Origin: Chelonoidis abingdonii
Lineage: Eukaryota > Chordata > Testudines > Testudinidae
NCBI RefSeq assembly: GCF_003597395.2
Contig: NC_133769.1
Location: forward strand, 50,194,258 to 50,258,257
Length of the DNA stretch: 64,000 nt
Direction: 5' to 3'
Shown here: positions 23,620-34,764 of the stretch, piece by piece
Position numbering within the stretch: the stretch's first letter is position 1
Layout of the letters: the number at the start of each line of letters is the position of its first letter
Notes under the pieces: generated by a model
What the model saw: the letters and a program-made list of their open reading frames with translations, nothing else
What the model was told of the DNA's origin: nothing
Database searches by the model: none
Made by a program: the position numbers and the translations under genes

Positions 23620-24370
23620 GTGTGGTGAGAATGTATTTTTCAGCCCTAATTCTACAGATACGTCTACACATGCTTAACTATATGCGGGTGAATAGTTCCA
23701 GTTTCCTTCATTGGGATGAGTACTATGGATATGCTTAAGCATATGATTAAACATTTGCAAAATCACGCCCATAGCTGCCATTTTATTGACATTTTTTGTA
23801 GAATGCTTAAAATGCTTCAGTTTCACAACGTTATGTTGTGCATGATGGTGATTAATTGTTTTACTGATTTTCATAAGGAAACAGATAACAAAAAGTACAA
23901 AAAGGTAAATGAATCACAGCTTGTATGTATTTCTGAATGCTGTATGCTTCACAGGATCTCCAGTAGAATTATGCAGCTAGGTAATTTTATGCCTTGTCAA
24001 AGTTACAAGACCAGCCAATGCTACATAGACATAATACATTAGGGTGGGAGTAACAGCAATAAAATAGGAGAAGATATACATGAATAGGGAGAGGAGGGAA
24101 GCAAGGGACCAGAGGGGAGGGAAAAAGAGGAAGGAGTAAATGGAGTGAAGGTCTGGCATCCTTTGAGCCCTCTCAAAAATTTTTATCCAAATCTATATGT
24201 TATGTTTATTTTGATCTTATTTTTCAGTTGTACTTTTATTTTGTCAATTATTTATCAATAATGAATCATTCTTGTAAGAGCTGCTAAAATATAAATTATA
24301 TGTTTAAAATAGACAAAGACAACTCAGTTGTGTGAGATGCCCCCTTTACTCCTCAATTAGCTGAATTTTG
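23620..24370. other. No gene seen
   Basis: AT-rich sequence with a purine-rich patch at about 24080-24140. No coding or RNA signal. Confidence 0.5.
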
Positions 24371-24375
24371 CTTTA

Positions 24376-24650
24376 CACTATGTCTACACTGGCACTTTTG
24401 TCTGTACAACTTATGTTGCTTAGATGTGAAAAAAAACACAGCCTTGAGCGACATAAGTTTACACTGACAGAAACACCAGTGTGGACAGTGCTATATCCAC
24501 AGGAGACGCTTTCCCACTGACATAGCTACAGCCGCTTATTGGGGGTGGTTTAATTATGCTGGCGGGAGAGCTCTCTGCCATCGGCTTAGAGCAGCCACAC
24601 AGGAGGTCTTACAGTGGCGCAGATGTATGGTTTCTAGTACGAACATAGCC
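24376..24650. mobile_element. Harbinger-like MITE
   Basis: A 275-bp element: left end CACTATGTCTACACT, right end CATAGCC, with TTA on both sides (24373-24375 and 24651-24653), as expected for PIF/Harbinger 3-bp TWA targets. The interior includes TAGCTACAGCCGCTTATTGG and GGCGGGAGAGCTCTCTGCC. It has no ORF. It overlaps the arm of a 335-bp inverted duplication. Confidence 0.7.
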
Positions 24651-24767
24651 TTAGTTTCTCATTTCACAATGAGAAGCTTATACATACCAAATATGAGTAT
24701 AGTGCACACAAGCAACTCATTGATTAATGTAGGCAGGTTTGTCATCTTCCATTTGCGTGGCAGAATT
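24433..24767 (+). repeat. Left arm of a 335-bp inverted duplication
   Basis: This segment and the reverse complement of 32273-32607 are the same length and differ at about three bases (roughly 99% identical by eye). It holds most of the MITE plus about 117 bases of sequence beyond the MITE's end, so simple sharing of a MITE does not explain it. The other arm stops at an N. Confidence 0.85.
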
Positions 24768-24769
24768 TT

Positions 24770-25865
24770 GAACATTTTATTTCAGAGATGTCTTCAAGTA
24801 TATATTCCTGCTCAAGTTCCAGTTGGGCCAGACTCTTCCATCAACCTTTTTCTGTTTCTAGAACAAAACCATAAAAAACAAACAAAAACTGTCCCTGGAG
24901 AAGGGGGGAAAGGAAGGTATAGGTGGAATGGAGGTCTGATGTTCTCTGAGCCATCTGAACATGAAAAAGTTTAGCTGTCTCCCAAGAGAACACTATGTTT
25001 ACGCCAAGATATTAACAGAATCTAAAACCCATTTCTGGTACTCATGTGGGTGTCCTTAAACAGGCTATTCTGAAACAACAGGGTGGACAGCTAGGTGGGG
25101 AAGAATTCGGGGTCAGCAAAGGTACCTATAAAAGACATAGAACTTGGGCGAAATATGCTTTAAACAGAGTAACCCAAATATTTACAGTAAAAACACTGAA
25201 CTGGTACTGTAAAATCAGAGTAAGTATGCAAACAAGTATGATGAATGCTAGATAAATATGTCCTTTTCAGATGGGCCTGGTAGTCATGGGCAACAGCTAT
25301 TTAGAACACAATACTGCAACTGTTATAATGACTTCCCAGACTCATTTGACTCCAGAGCAAAAACAAAATTAAAACTGCCTCACTGCAGCACAAAAATTAG
25401 TCTCCTGAAACCAAAGCAAAATTCATTTTAAGAAGACAATAAGGAAAATCTTACTCACTTAAAATCTGAGAATATGGTTTATGATTTCCAGTGAAGAATG
25501 GCCATAAATTGGAGAGAAGAACCAAAACATCAGTGTCAGAAACAGAATGTGTAAACATGAAAGGGAAGATCTTTGTGTACAGAAATTGGTACTGTAGCTG
25601 AGAGATAAGGGCTCACCTCTTCTCACTGAAGTCAATAGCAAAACTCTCCTTGACTTTAATACTGCAGGATCACTTCTAAAAAAAAAAGACAAAAAATGCA
25701 GTCGAGTCAATCATGTTTGAACTTCCAGTTCTCCCGGCTGGTGATACATGCCTCCTGCAAACAAGAGATTTATATGTGAATGTATAAATTAGCATTATTT
25801 GTTTTCCTAGTATATAGTTTGTATGCCTCCCATTTTCTGAGACACTATATTCAAAGAGTATTGGC
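24770..25865. other. No gene seen
   Basis: Non-coding; the 115-codon frame at 24627-24974 begins in the MITE end and has no domain. Confidence 0.5.
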
Positions 25866-25874
25866 CATACCAAT

Positions 25875-26079
25875 CAGGGGTGGCTCCAGGCACCAGCACG
25901 CCAAGCACGTGCCTGGGGTGCTCTGCCAGTCGCCGTGAAGGTGGCAGACAGGTTGCCTTTGGTGGACCTCCAGCAGGTGTGCCGCCAAATCCGCAGGACC
26001 AGGGACCTCCTGCAGGCAAGCCACCGAAGGCAACCTGCCTGCTGTCCTTGAGGCGGCAAAATATCTAGAGCCACCCTTG
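25875..26079. mobile_element. hAT-type MITE, copy 4
   Basis: A 205-bp element with ends CAGGGGTGGCTCCAGG and TAGAGCCACCCTTG. It is flanked by a perfect 8-bp duplication, ATACCAAT, at 25867-25874 and 26080-26087. The inner part contains inverted copies of the GGTGGACCTCCAGCAGG / GGCAACCTGCCTGC type, giving a hairpin. It is shorter than the other three copies. Confidence 0.85.
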
Positions 26080-26089
26080 ATACCAATTA

Positions 26090-26935
26090 TACAAATGAAG
26101 CAGCCAGGCAGCATAGCACTTCAGTGTAAATTTCAACCATTGCCTGAGCATTAAGTAGGTAGTACAGCTGGAGAAGCTCAGGGCAAATATTGAAGGTTAA
26201 AGATGATAACACAACCCCATCTGCAGTCTCTTTCAGTATCATCTGGAGGAGCAGATCTAAGGACTTGATCAATGTGAAGCAAAAATTGCTGGGATGCTGG
26301 GACTGTCTGAGCTTCTGACATGTGGCTGCACCTTGCAGACATGAGGAGTAAGGACTCCTTGAAGATCTGAGGATTCAATGCTTTCTGATTTGTAACACTA
26401 AAGTTTGCTACTTAATTCTGAATGTTCCAACCAACAGCTTAAAGGAAATAACGTGTTTTAAAGAAAAAATCAGAGAGAGCTTTTCAAAACTGAGGTGCTC
26501 CACACCCTGCCAGTGGCCCTTTCCTCCCTTGCCTTCTAAAGCATCACCTCTTTCTCCAAAGCAGCAGCCATCTCCAGCCCTTTGCAGCTGTGCACAGCAA
26601 GAAGAATGGAATTGGAGTGTCTCTGTTGCAGGGAACTGCATGGGATAGAGAGGTCAGTCCCTGAGGAGAAGCAAGAAGCAAAGTAGTCCTGATGGGAGGA
26701 AGGAAAAGGGACAGGAAGGGGAAGCAGCTTTGTGTGGGAGAGAGAAGGAAGCAGAAGCAGTAACGAGGATGAAGGGATGAGGAACCCTACAGGGATAGGG
26801 AAAGCCCTGAGGCAGAAGGGGATTCCGGGAACGACACTTTTCAAAGGATGATTTTTTCCAGTGACCTCAGACAGTGTCAAAGGCCACTGGAGGTACTTTT
26901 ATACTGCACACGTTTTAGGTTATTTTCTATTTGGG
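26090..26935. other. No gene seen
   Basis: Non-coding. A purine-rich patch at 26690-26775 makes the minus strand open (26536-26880), without any recognisable domain. Confidence 0.5.
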
Positions 26936-26939
26936 AATT

Positions 26940-27130
26940 CTCTGCTCTTCCTCACCACAGTATTTGAGGTCATCACCAGCTTTAACGTAACATTCCTATG
27001 AGGCAGGGAAATATCCCAGAGGGGGAATGGAGGCACAGAGAGTTTAAGAGACTTGCCATATGTCACACAAATCTCCAGCAGAACAAGGAACTGGACCCTA
27101 ATCTCCTTAATCCCAGTCTAGTGCCTTAAC
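26940..27130 (+). repeat. MIR-like SINE fragment
   Basis: CTATGAGGCAGGGAAAT, GGAGGCACAGAGAGTTTAAG, AGACTTGCCATATGTCACAC and CAGTCTAGTGCCTTAACTAA follow the order of an amniote MIR core and 3' end. Confidence 0.6.
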
Positions 27131-27131
27131 T

Positions 27132-27425
27132 AATCATAGAATATCAGGGTTGGAAGGGACCTCAGGAGGTCATCTAGTCCAACCCTCTGCTCAAAGCAGG
27201 ACCAATTCCCAACTAAATCATCCCGGCCAGGGCTTTGTCAAGCTGGGCCTTAAAAACCTCTAGGGAAGGAGATTCCACAACTTCCCTAGGGAATCCATTC
27301 CAGTGCTTCACCACCCTCCTAGTAAAAAAAGTTTTTCCTACTATCCAACCTAAACCTCCCCCACTGCAACTTGAGACCATTACTCCTTGTTCTGTCATCT
27401 GGTACCACTGAGAATAACTTGTCCT
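27132..27425 (-). mobile_element. CR1 LINE 3' end
   Basis: The plus strand begins with CATAGAATATCAGGGTTGG and continues through the ORF2 end. It is a 5'-truncated CR1 copy of about 295 bp. The stretch at 27213-27398 on the minus strand encodes the last residues of ORF2 ([20 protein letters not shown] and [13 protein letters not shown]). Confidence 0.9.
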
Positions 27426-27429
27426 TCCT

Positions 27430-28500
27430 TACCCCTTTTTCTTCTAAGGTAAAAATAATCTAAAATTCTCCAGAATGCAGACATGACCTTTTGTCAGCCC
27501 TCAACCCCAAGTGTATTTAGAGAATTATCCCTGGCAAATATCTTCACACTTTGATTCCACCCCTCCACACCCAATTTGCTGAATAAGGCCTTCATTATTT
27601 TAGTTCCAGTCCTTCACTATATCAAATGAATCCAATATCTGCTTTGTAAATATTGATGCTTACAAAAAAGTTCATAAAGAGTAGGGAGGATTGAATGGCA
27701 AACTCAGTGAAATTGAATGTTGATCCCATCATGCAGAGGCATATAAATCCATTCCGCTTAAGGGACCCTTGTTTACACTGCTGGAATGTATAACTTGGAG
27801 CCTTTTCAAATAAAATTGTTTTGGAAGACTTCTTTTTCCTCTTTACTGCTTTCATGAGCAAAGCTTGCTTGGCTGTCACAGATAAACACATATTTTACAG
27901 AGAACAATTTATAACAGACTTATTCTAGTCTTATTTATAGAAGTCTTACATTGGTATTAACTTTAGTGGAGTCGCTGCTGATTTACATCATTGTCAGTGA
28001 GATCAAAATCAGGCCTTGAATAACTACAATATATTGTGAGACATACTAAGAGAGAAAAAGAGCAAAGCATCTGTGATTTTACTTTCCTATCTATACAATC
28101 CTAGATGTTCATATTTAAAGTGAACATTTCATTAAGTAAAACATCTATGCAAGCAACAACAGAAAAATGCCACTCATCTCTTTTAGAAGATCACTTTTTA
28201 ATAGTGGGGATCACCTAACAAGGACATTGTTCTATATAGTTTGTGCATCCAAAATTGTCTTTGATTGTTAGGCTGCTCAAATTTATGCTGGACACCAAAT
28301 TGATACTGGCTGGTCCCATGATCAGATAAGCATAAAAGAGGTTAATAGCCACCTTTCCTCCCCAAATCAGGTATTGTGCTGAGTGCCATTCAGCCAGATT
28401 ACAAGATCAAGCCTCGGGTTTTTTTCGGCTTTACTGCTTTCCAAACATTTCTCTTCCCTTTGATAATTTCACCCTCGTTATACTAGTTTATATTATTCCA
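27430..28500. other. No gene seen
   Basis: AT-rich non-coding sequence. Confidence 0.5.
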
Positions 28501-28504
28501 AACT

Positions 28505-28605
28505 GAATCATTTCCTTCCCACTTTCTTCTCTAGGTCCCTGTGATCCCAACACACCCAGTTTAGTATCATCTGCAAATTCAATTAACATTCTGTTTACCT
28601 GTTAT
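28505..28605 (-). repeat. CR1 internal fragment
   Basis: The plus-strand run CCAGTTTAGTATCATCTGCA and AATTCAATTAACATTCTG is the CR1 reverse transcriptase motif region on the minus strand (compare 59795 with CAGTTTACTGTCATCTGCAA). It is a short, old piece. Confidence 0.5.
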
Positions 28606-28609
28606 TCCA

Positions 28610-30280
28610 GATTATTATAAGTATGACCGCAGTGAACAGAGTTTAAAGGGTAATATTTTTACAAAATGTTATTTTGAATGGGATGCTCGTTCCAGTCAAA
28701 GCCTGTACTGTTGATGTTACATTTGTTTCTTTGTATTCAAAGTAGAAAAATTAAACACACCCAGCACCTTTTGCCTGTTTGACCTATTTCATGTCATTAT
28801 AGTCTCATTCTCATTTCTGGGATTTCCTCTTGACTTTTGCAGTAATAATCCCCTGTGCTGAATCAACAGTTTGTTTTTCAGGAATAGTTACCTTATTCTT
28901 TTGAACAAACCACAGAATGTTATTTGTAAATCTGTACTAAATTTCAGTTTGGAAGGAGCTGGGTTGTTTATAATTAATTAAATGAAGTTGCTAAGCTCTT
29001 CCTGCATCTGATTCAAATATAAATAAAAAATGTGTGCTTTGTAAGGAGTCCAGATAGGAATCCCTTCTGTAATATCAAGCCACAGCCATGACTCATTCTA
29101 AATGAAAAGCTTAGCAATAACATCAATGTCTTTAAAGAGTATGCGGAAAAAATCTGTGTAAATGAATATTAACCTTCCAATTCTCAGCCCACATTAAGAG
29201 CTGCTTTCATGTGAAGGTCTATTCCCTCCTCTAAGCAAATAAAATTGTTTAGCTGTGGACCTGAATGATTTGAAAGTACATATTATATGGGTTTTAACAG
29301 AAATACAGTGATGATTGCAGCATTTATGTGTTATACAAGCCAAGGATCAATGGCAGACACTGACTGTATAACAAACACTGCAGAGCAAAGATGCAAAATA
29401 GGCAATACAGAACTTGAGGGAAGGGTAAGAATTTGAAGAATGGCCATACTCTTACGTTGATAGACATTAGCAAAAAATTCTATTGGTCTTATTATGCTTA
29501 AAAAATGAACAAAGCTGTGTCACAGGCACTGTACCTTCTAAACTATGTATGTGATCGCTTCCCATGGCAATGTTATTTATTTAGTCAATTAATCTTCTCT
29601 TCATGTGGCAAACTCACCTCCGCCGAGTTTAGATTTTCACTCCATGCTTATTAATTGTTCTACTATATGCTCTCACTGTTGGAATTACATAAAATGTTGC
29701 CGTGCTATGCAACATTCCACTACAGGAGGCATTGTTGTCAGGGGCACCCTAACCTCTGGATGGCTATGAAGAGCCAGCAAATTTATTTGGGCCTGATGAT
29801 GAGCAGCACCGCTCACTGAATGATTTTTCTCTTAGGTCAGTTCCTTCTAAATGGGCTGGTGTTGTGTCTACCCTGCTAGCTGGCATTTGTATAGGACTGT
29901 ATCTAGTAGTAGCAATTATATGGGTATTTCTATGACATGCACCACAGTTGGGTAGTTCACTGGGCATTCTGTGATGATCACTTATACAACAAACACTGCA
30001 TTGGCAGTTTGTGGTTTTCAACCTCTCAACCTCTGGAGAAGACTGCAGGGAGTGTGTATGTATTGACTGCTTCACATAGTTGCATTTACCAGGGGAAGTA
30101 GAAAAAGAAGGTATTTCCAACTTTTTATTGTCCTGTTGACAGCTTCCTCAGCATGGTAGCAGGGCTAATGTATTTTCCTCTTGCTCACACATGGTGTTTT
30201 GTATGTGTTCCCATTACTGCTGTATCAGTGAATGCATATATGTATGTAGTGACTATGTCTGGAAGCTTCATGATCAGAGA
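28610..30280. other. No gene seen
   Basis: Non-coding. The 118-codon minus frame at 29764-30120 has no recognised domain or neighbours to support it. Confidence 0.5.
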
Positions 30281-30286
30281 GCCATA

Positions 30287-30360
30287 AAGCCTTACAGATA
30301 AGGCCAGAATGGAACCACCAGATCATCAAGTCTGACCTCCTCCATTTCACACGTCTCCAA
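30287..30360 (-). repeat. CR1-related 3' fragment
   Basis: AAGGCCAGAATGGAACC, AGATCATCAAGTCTGACCTC is the same 3' end family as at 19905-20165. Confidence 0.55.
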
Positions 30361-30396
30361 CACCATCCAGCACTGGCACACTAAACCCAACAACTA

Positions 30397-30487
30397 GGGT
30401 GACCAAATAGCAAGTGTAAAAAATTGGGATAGGTACCAGGTGCCTATATAAGAGAAAGCCCTATAAAATCGGGACATCCGGTCACCC
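30397..30487. mobile_element. Small TIR element, TA-flanked
   Basis: A 91-bp element starting GGGTGACCAAATAGC and ending CCGGTCACCC, with TA on each side, as in Tc1/mariner insertions. The interior has TATATAAGAGAAAGCCC and CCCTATAAAATCGGGACAT. A longer relative is at 50632-50751. Family assignment by the TA target is tentative. Confidence 0.6.
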
Positions 30488-30489
30488 TA

Positions 30490-32270
30490 CCAACAATTGA
30501 AATCAGACTAAAGTATTACAGCCTGCAGGAGACTAGACTATTATGTGTCACATGCAGAGACTAAGAGAGACTCAATTCTTTAGTACCTAACATATTTATC
30601 ACACTTGCAAGGATGCACTTGTCCTTAGGGCACTTTTAAGGGTATTATCCCTGCTACCTGAATGGTTTGGTCCCAAAGGGACAAGTTTAGAATATCAAAA
30701 GCAATTGCTTAAACTTATTTTAAATCTCTTTTAGGCTAGTTTTCTATGACTTACAAAGAAGAGCATGCATTATCTAAAACTAAAATATGGCTACTTGATG
30801 TTTCCCTAGAGCGTGGAGACTTAATCAAGAGAACCTTCGGCTATTCATGTTAAAAACCAGAAGGGGAAATACAATCTTTGAAATGAAATTCCACCACTTC
30901 TCATCCACTTAACCCTTGATTGTGTGGAGAGTCCTTTCCACATGGCTGGTCCAGGTCTCTCTTACACTAGGGATTCTGCAGTTTCTTTGTGGGTTCAGTG
31001 GTGCATGAGTCTGTAACTGAAGCTGGTTTTAGTCTGGATTTGTGTAAGTATTTCAGCTTTCTGTTTTGTGTATGATCAGCAAGGGTGAACTCACCATACC
31101 AACAGCTACCTCCTAAGTTCCTTCCTCCTTTTATATCTAACATCACTTTTAATGTCACCATCTCTTTCTCTTTCTAGTTACTATGTGGGGCCTGTAATAA
31201 ATCAGAAGGACCTTAAGTCAGAAGGGCAGTGTTCTCTGGGTTTCATCTTCAACTGTAACTATGGGAATAGTTATTTGAAAATGCATTTGTACTGTGGCTT
31301 CTTCTCTATTCTTGTCATGCACCATTGCCCACTGGACTAGCAGAAAATCTGTCCACAAATCATGGTCACAGGTTCAAAGCTGCTGCAGCCTGGATACTGA
31401 TATTTGATGGTTCTCCCCCTGTCCAGGTTTACTTGGACCACTCCAATTCAAGCCATTTTGTGACTTTCTCAGTACCCTCCCTTTGCCTATATTTGGTAGT
31501 AGAATGCTTCACTTGCCTCCACCCACTGCCTTCTGTATTCTGGGCTTGAGTCTCTTGGGTGGTTGTTTCAGACTGAACTTATTTTTAGTGCAATTTTTTG
31601 TCCCTTGCAACAGCTTGCAGGCTTTTACATTTACTAAGCAAAGGAAATAATTTGGAGTACACTATGACCATGTATCTCCCATTTTATATTTTTCTCTCTC
31701 TCTATTTTATATATTTCTGTCATTACATTAATTTGAGCTGAGTACTACCATTATCAATGCAGGCTGTTACAATAATTGGAGAGAGAAATTGAAATATAAA
31801 AATTAGGCAAAAAATATTTTTCACAACCCAGTCTTCATCATAATAATCTGTTAGCTCTTAATTTCATTTGCTGTCAGCCAATTTGTCTTCTAATTTTTTT
31901 AGCCTCATCAGGGTAAAGGTACAAGTATTAAATTCCATCAAGAAATACCATCCACGCACTGCAATATGTCAATGTAAAGCTTTAGCATCTCAGTGCCTAT
32001 TCAGGAGAGTAGTGTTTTAAAGAACCAAACCTCTGCCTGCAGCTTTAGTGTCAACTGGGAATATTACATACCTGATTACCCCAATTCCGCATCATTTGCT
32101 TTTGCCTCATTTTATTAAGTTCCTTATTTTAGAACAACTTGAAAGTCTCAGTGGGCCAAAATATATCTTCTTTTTTCACTCAGCCTCTATTCAGAAAACT
32201 CTCCATGGGCTTGTCTTCATTGTGAATAAAGATATCTAATTTGGCAGTATAAATGTATGTCGAATTTGTC
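30490..32270. other. No gene seen
   Basis: AT-rich non-coding sequence. A pyrimidine tract before TAG at about 31165-31178 looks like a splice acceptor but leads into no recognisable exon. Confidence 0.5.
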
Positions 32271-32272
32271 CT

Positions 32273-32607
32273 AATTCTGCCATGCAAATGGAAGATGACA
32301 AACCTGCCTACATTAATCAATGAGTTGCTTGTGTGCACTATACTCATATTTGGTATGTATAAGCTTCTCATTGTGAAATGAGAAACTAAAGCTATGTTCG
32401 TACTAGAAACCATACATCTGCGCCACTGTAAGACCTCCTGTGTGGCTGCTCGAAGCCGATGGCAGAGAGCTCTCCCGCCAGCATAATTAAACCACCCCCA
32501 ATAAGCGGCTGTAGCTATGTCAGTGGGAAAGCGTCTCCTGTGGATATAGCACTGTCCACACTGGTGTTTCTGTCAGTGTAAACTTATGTCGCTCAAGGCT
32601 GTGTTTT
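32273..32607 (-). repeat. Right arm of the inverted duplication, ending at N
   Basis: Reverse complement of 24433-24767 with about three substitutions and no indel. Its last base abuts the single undetermined base at 32608, inside what should be the A-run of the MITE. The MITE part (32390-32607) is therefore cut off by the gap. Confidence 0.85.
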
Positions 32608-32608
32608 N
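32608..32608. other. Undetermined base (assembly junction)
   Basis: The only N in the window. It sits at the poly-T run GTGTTTT where the truncated MITE stops, and the sequence after it (GATCAAAATCACATTAC) is not MITE. It probably marks a join or a closed gap of unknown size. Confidence 0.8.
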
Positions 32609-32609
32609 G

Positions 32610-33830
32610 ATCAAAATCACATTACATTGCATGGTGGTTTGCACACACAACTCACCTTCTGGTGACTTTGGCCTGGATTAATGAGTTATAATTTTTTGGG
32701 CCTGATTGCATGGAAAGCAGCTCAGCTACCACCATGGCACAGTCACCCCCTTCCCTCCCAGACCTCATGAATGGTGCTCTGGGGGAAGGATTCATGTAAA
32801 GGGGTGTTGGGGAAGTGGGGGGCATGGAGGGGAATGCATGTTTTCACACCACTGATCCTGTCCATTAGCTGGATAAGATAATACAGCCTGAGGTTGTATT
32901 ATCTTTTCCCTGGAGCACTACTTTCCTCCCTGGGAGGAAGCTGATACAGGGAGAGCCTTATTGCTATTTATTATTTGAAGGGGGATTATTGCAGAGGTTT
33001 TCTCATAAGGGTTTTACCATGAGGGAAGAGATGATCTGACTTTAGGTGTGTTCCATTTATAAAATTCTAGTGAAAAATGAGTCTTGCTTTCTTTATTTCT
33101 GAATTTTCTAGTGGTGAATTCTGAAAATCTCCAAATACTATGAAGCTGCAAAATCTTAGGGTTTTTATTAAAATTAGACAGGCTAGACTCAGGCCTTCTC
33201 CCAGTGAAGTCAATGGGAGCTGTACTTTTGAAACCAATGACTGTAGGTTGCAACCATAATAAGTAAATTATATTTTTAAGTGTTTTTTTCTATTTAAATT
33301 TTTAAATGAATTGTTTCAAGGATAACTAGATTTTCTATATTTTTAGAATATTTGAATACACAAATATTTAATTTTGCTCTTACATGCACAGGTAACTTTT
33401 TTTTAATTAATATATCAACTTAAAACTTCAAAGTTTCAAAAGCACCATGTTCTTAGACCACTGAAAACCCTAAAATCTACTGTGCTTCTATTTGAAGCAT
33501 GTTCATTTTTAAAGAATTGTTTAATTCACATCTCAGTCAATTCTTAGTTATGTGTCAGTTAATATCACATAGCCAGATTATAGCCATAGAGGGTACATTT
33601 TCAAAGCAATTCATTTTAACTTAGTCCACCATTAAGGACTTGATACAAAGCTGTAGTCAGTGGAGAAACTCCCATTTACCTCTGTGGGCTTTCAATCAGA
33701 CCCTAAATCCTCAGGCACTGCTTCAGAAATTTACCAGATTAAAAAGACCTACCTATCTATATATACATCAGTGACTGCATTTTTATAAGTCATGGTTTTG
33801 CAAAGAGAGGAACTTTTCAGTGCTCAGTTG
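32610..33830. other. No gene seen
   Basis: Non-coding; contains a phrase CAGTGAAGTCAATGGGAGCT at about 33200 that is common in reptile repeats, but no defined element. Confidence 0.45.
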
Positions 33831-33834
33831 AGGA

Positions 33835-34021
33835 AGGAATAAATTGCCTAGGGAGGTTGTGGAATCTCCATCTCTGGAGATATTTAAGATTAGGTTAGAT
33901 AAATGTCTATCAGGGATGGTCTAGACAGTATTTGGTCCTGCCATGAGGGCAGGGGACTGGACTCGATGACCTCTCTAAGTCCCTTCCAGTCCTAGAGTCT
34001 ATGAATCTATGAATCTATGAA
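33835..34021 (+). mobile_element. CR1 LINE 3' end with terminal octamers
   Basis: The plus-strand copy covers the end of ORF2 (TGCCTAGGGAGGTTGTGGAA) and the 3' UTR, and ends with three tandem ATCTATGA-type octamers at about 33996-34021. CR1 elements end in such short repeats and have no poly(A). Confidence 0.85.
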
Positions 34022-34152
34022 ATGTGAACTCCTGGATCACTATACCAGTCTTACCATAGAGTCACAGACAGTCCCCTTAGAGTCTCAAGTTTATCTTGCC
34101 ATCCAGACAAACTGAACTTCATGATGAAAGGTCACTCAAACCAAAAATCACA

Positions 34153-34762
34153 CCATAGAATATCAGAGTTGGAAGAGACCTCTGGAGATCATCGAGTCCA
34201 ACCCCCTGCTCAAAGCAGGACCAACCCCAGCTAAATCATCCCAGTCAGGCCTTTGTCAAACCAGGCCTAAGAAACCTTTAAGGATAGAGATTCCACCACC
34301 TTCCTAGGTAACCCATTCCAGTGCTTCACTACCTTCCTATTGAAATAGTTTTTCCTAATATCCAACCTAGACTTCCCTCACTGCAACTTGAGACTATTGC
34401 TCCTTGTTCTGTCATCTGCCACCACTGAGAACAGCCTAGCCCCATCCTCTTTGGAACCCCCCCTCTTCAGGTAGTTGAAGGCTGCTATCAAATCTCATCA
34501 CCCCCCCTTCTCTTCTGCATAAGTCATGTACTCCAGCCCCCTAATCATTTTCATTGCCCTCTGCTGGACTCGTTCCAATTTGTCCAAATCCTTTCTGTAG
34601 TGGGGGTCCCAAAACTGGACACAGTACTCCAGATGTGGCCTCACCAGTGCCAAATAGAGGGGAATCACTTCCCTCAATCTGATGGCAATGCTCCTACTAA
34701 TACAGCCCAATATGCCATTAGCCTTCTTGGCAACAAAGGCAGACTGTTGACTCATACTCTGT
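34153..34762 (-). mobile_element. CR1 LINE, 5'-truncated
   Basis: On the minus strand, ending at about 34153 (plus-strand CATAGAATATCAGAGTTGG). The 34498-34755 stretch encodes the ORF2 tail: [18 protein letters not shown] and [18 protein letters not shown]. It stops at 34762, directly against the plus-strand LINE that begins at 34765. Confidence 0.9.
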
Positions 34763-34764
34763 GA

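Noticed and set aside
24080..24960. Possible local duplication of an AGGTCTG..TTTGAGCC phrase (about 24120-24180 and 24915-24965)
   Set aside because: The match is short and imperfect and lies in purine-rich sequence, so I could not separate it from chance.
31160..31340. A host exon after a splice-acceptor-like pyrimidine tract
   Set aside because: The open frame has no recognisable domain and no matching donor or neighbouring exon was found; pyrimidine tracts before AG are common by chance.
33996..34021. A microsatellite or CRISPR-like short repeat
   Set aside because: Three octamers are the natural 3' end of the adjoining CR1 element; there are no spaced repeats.
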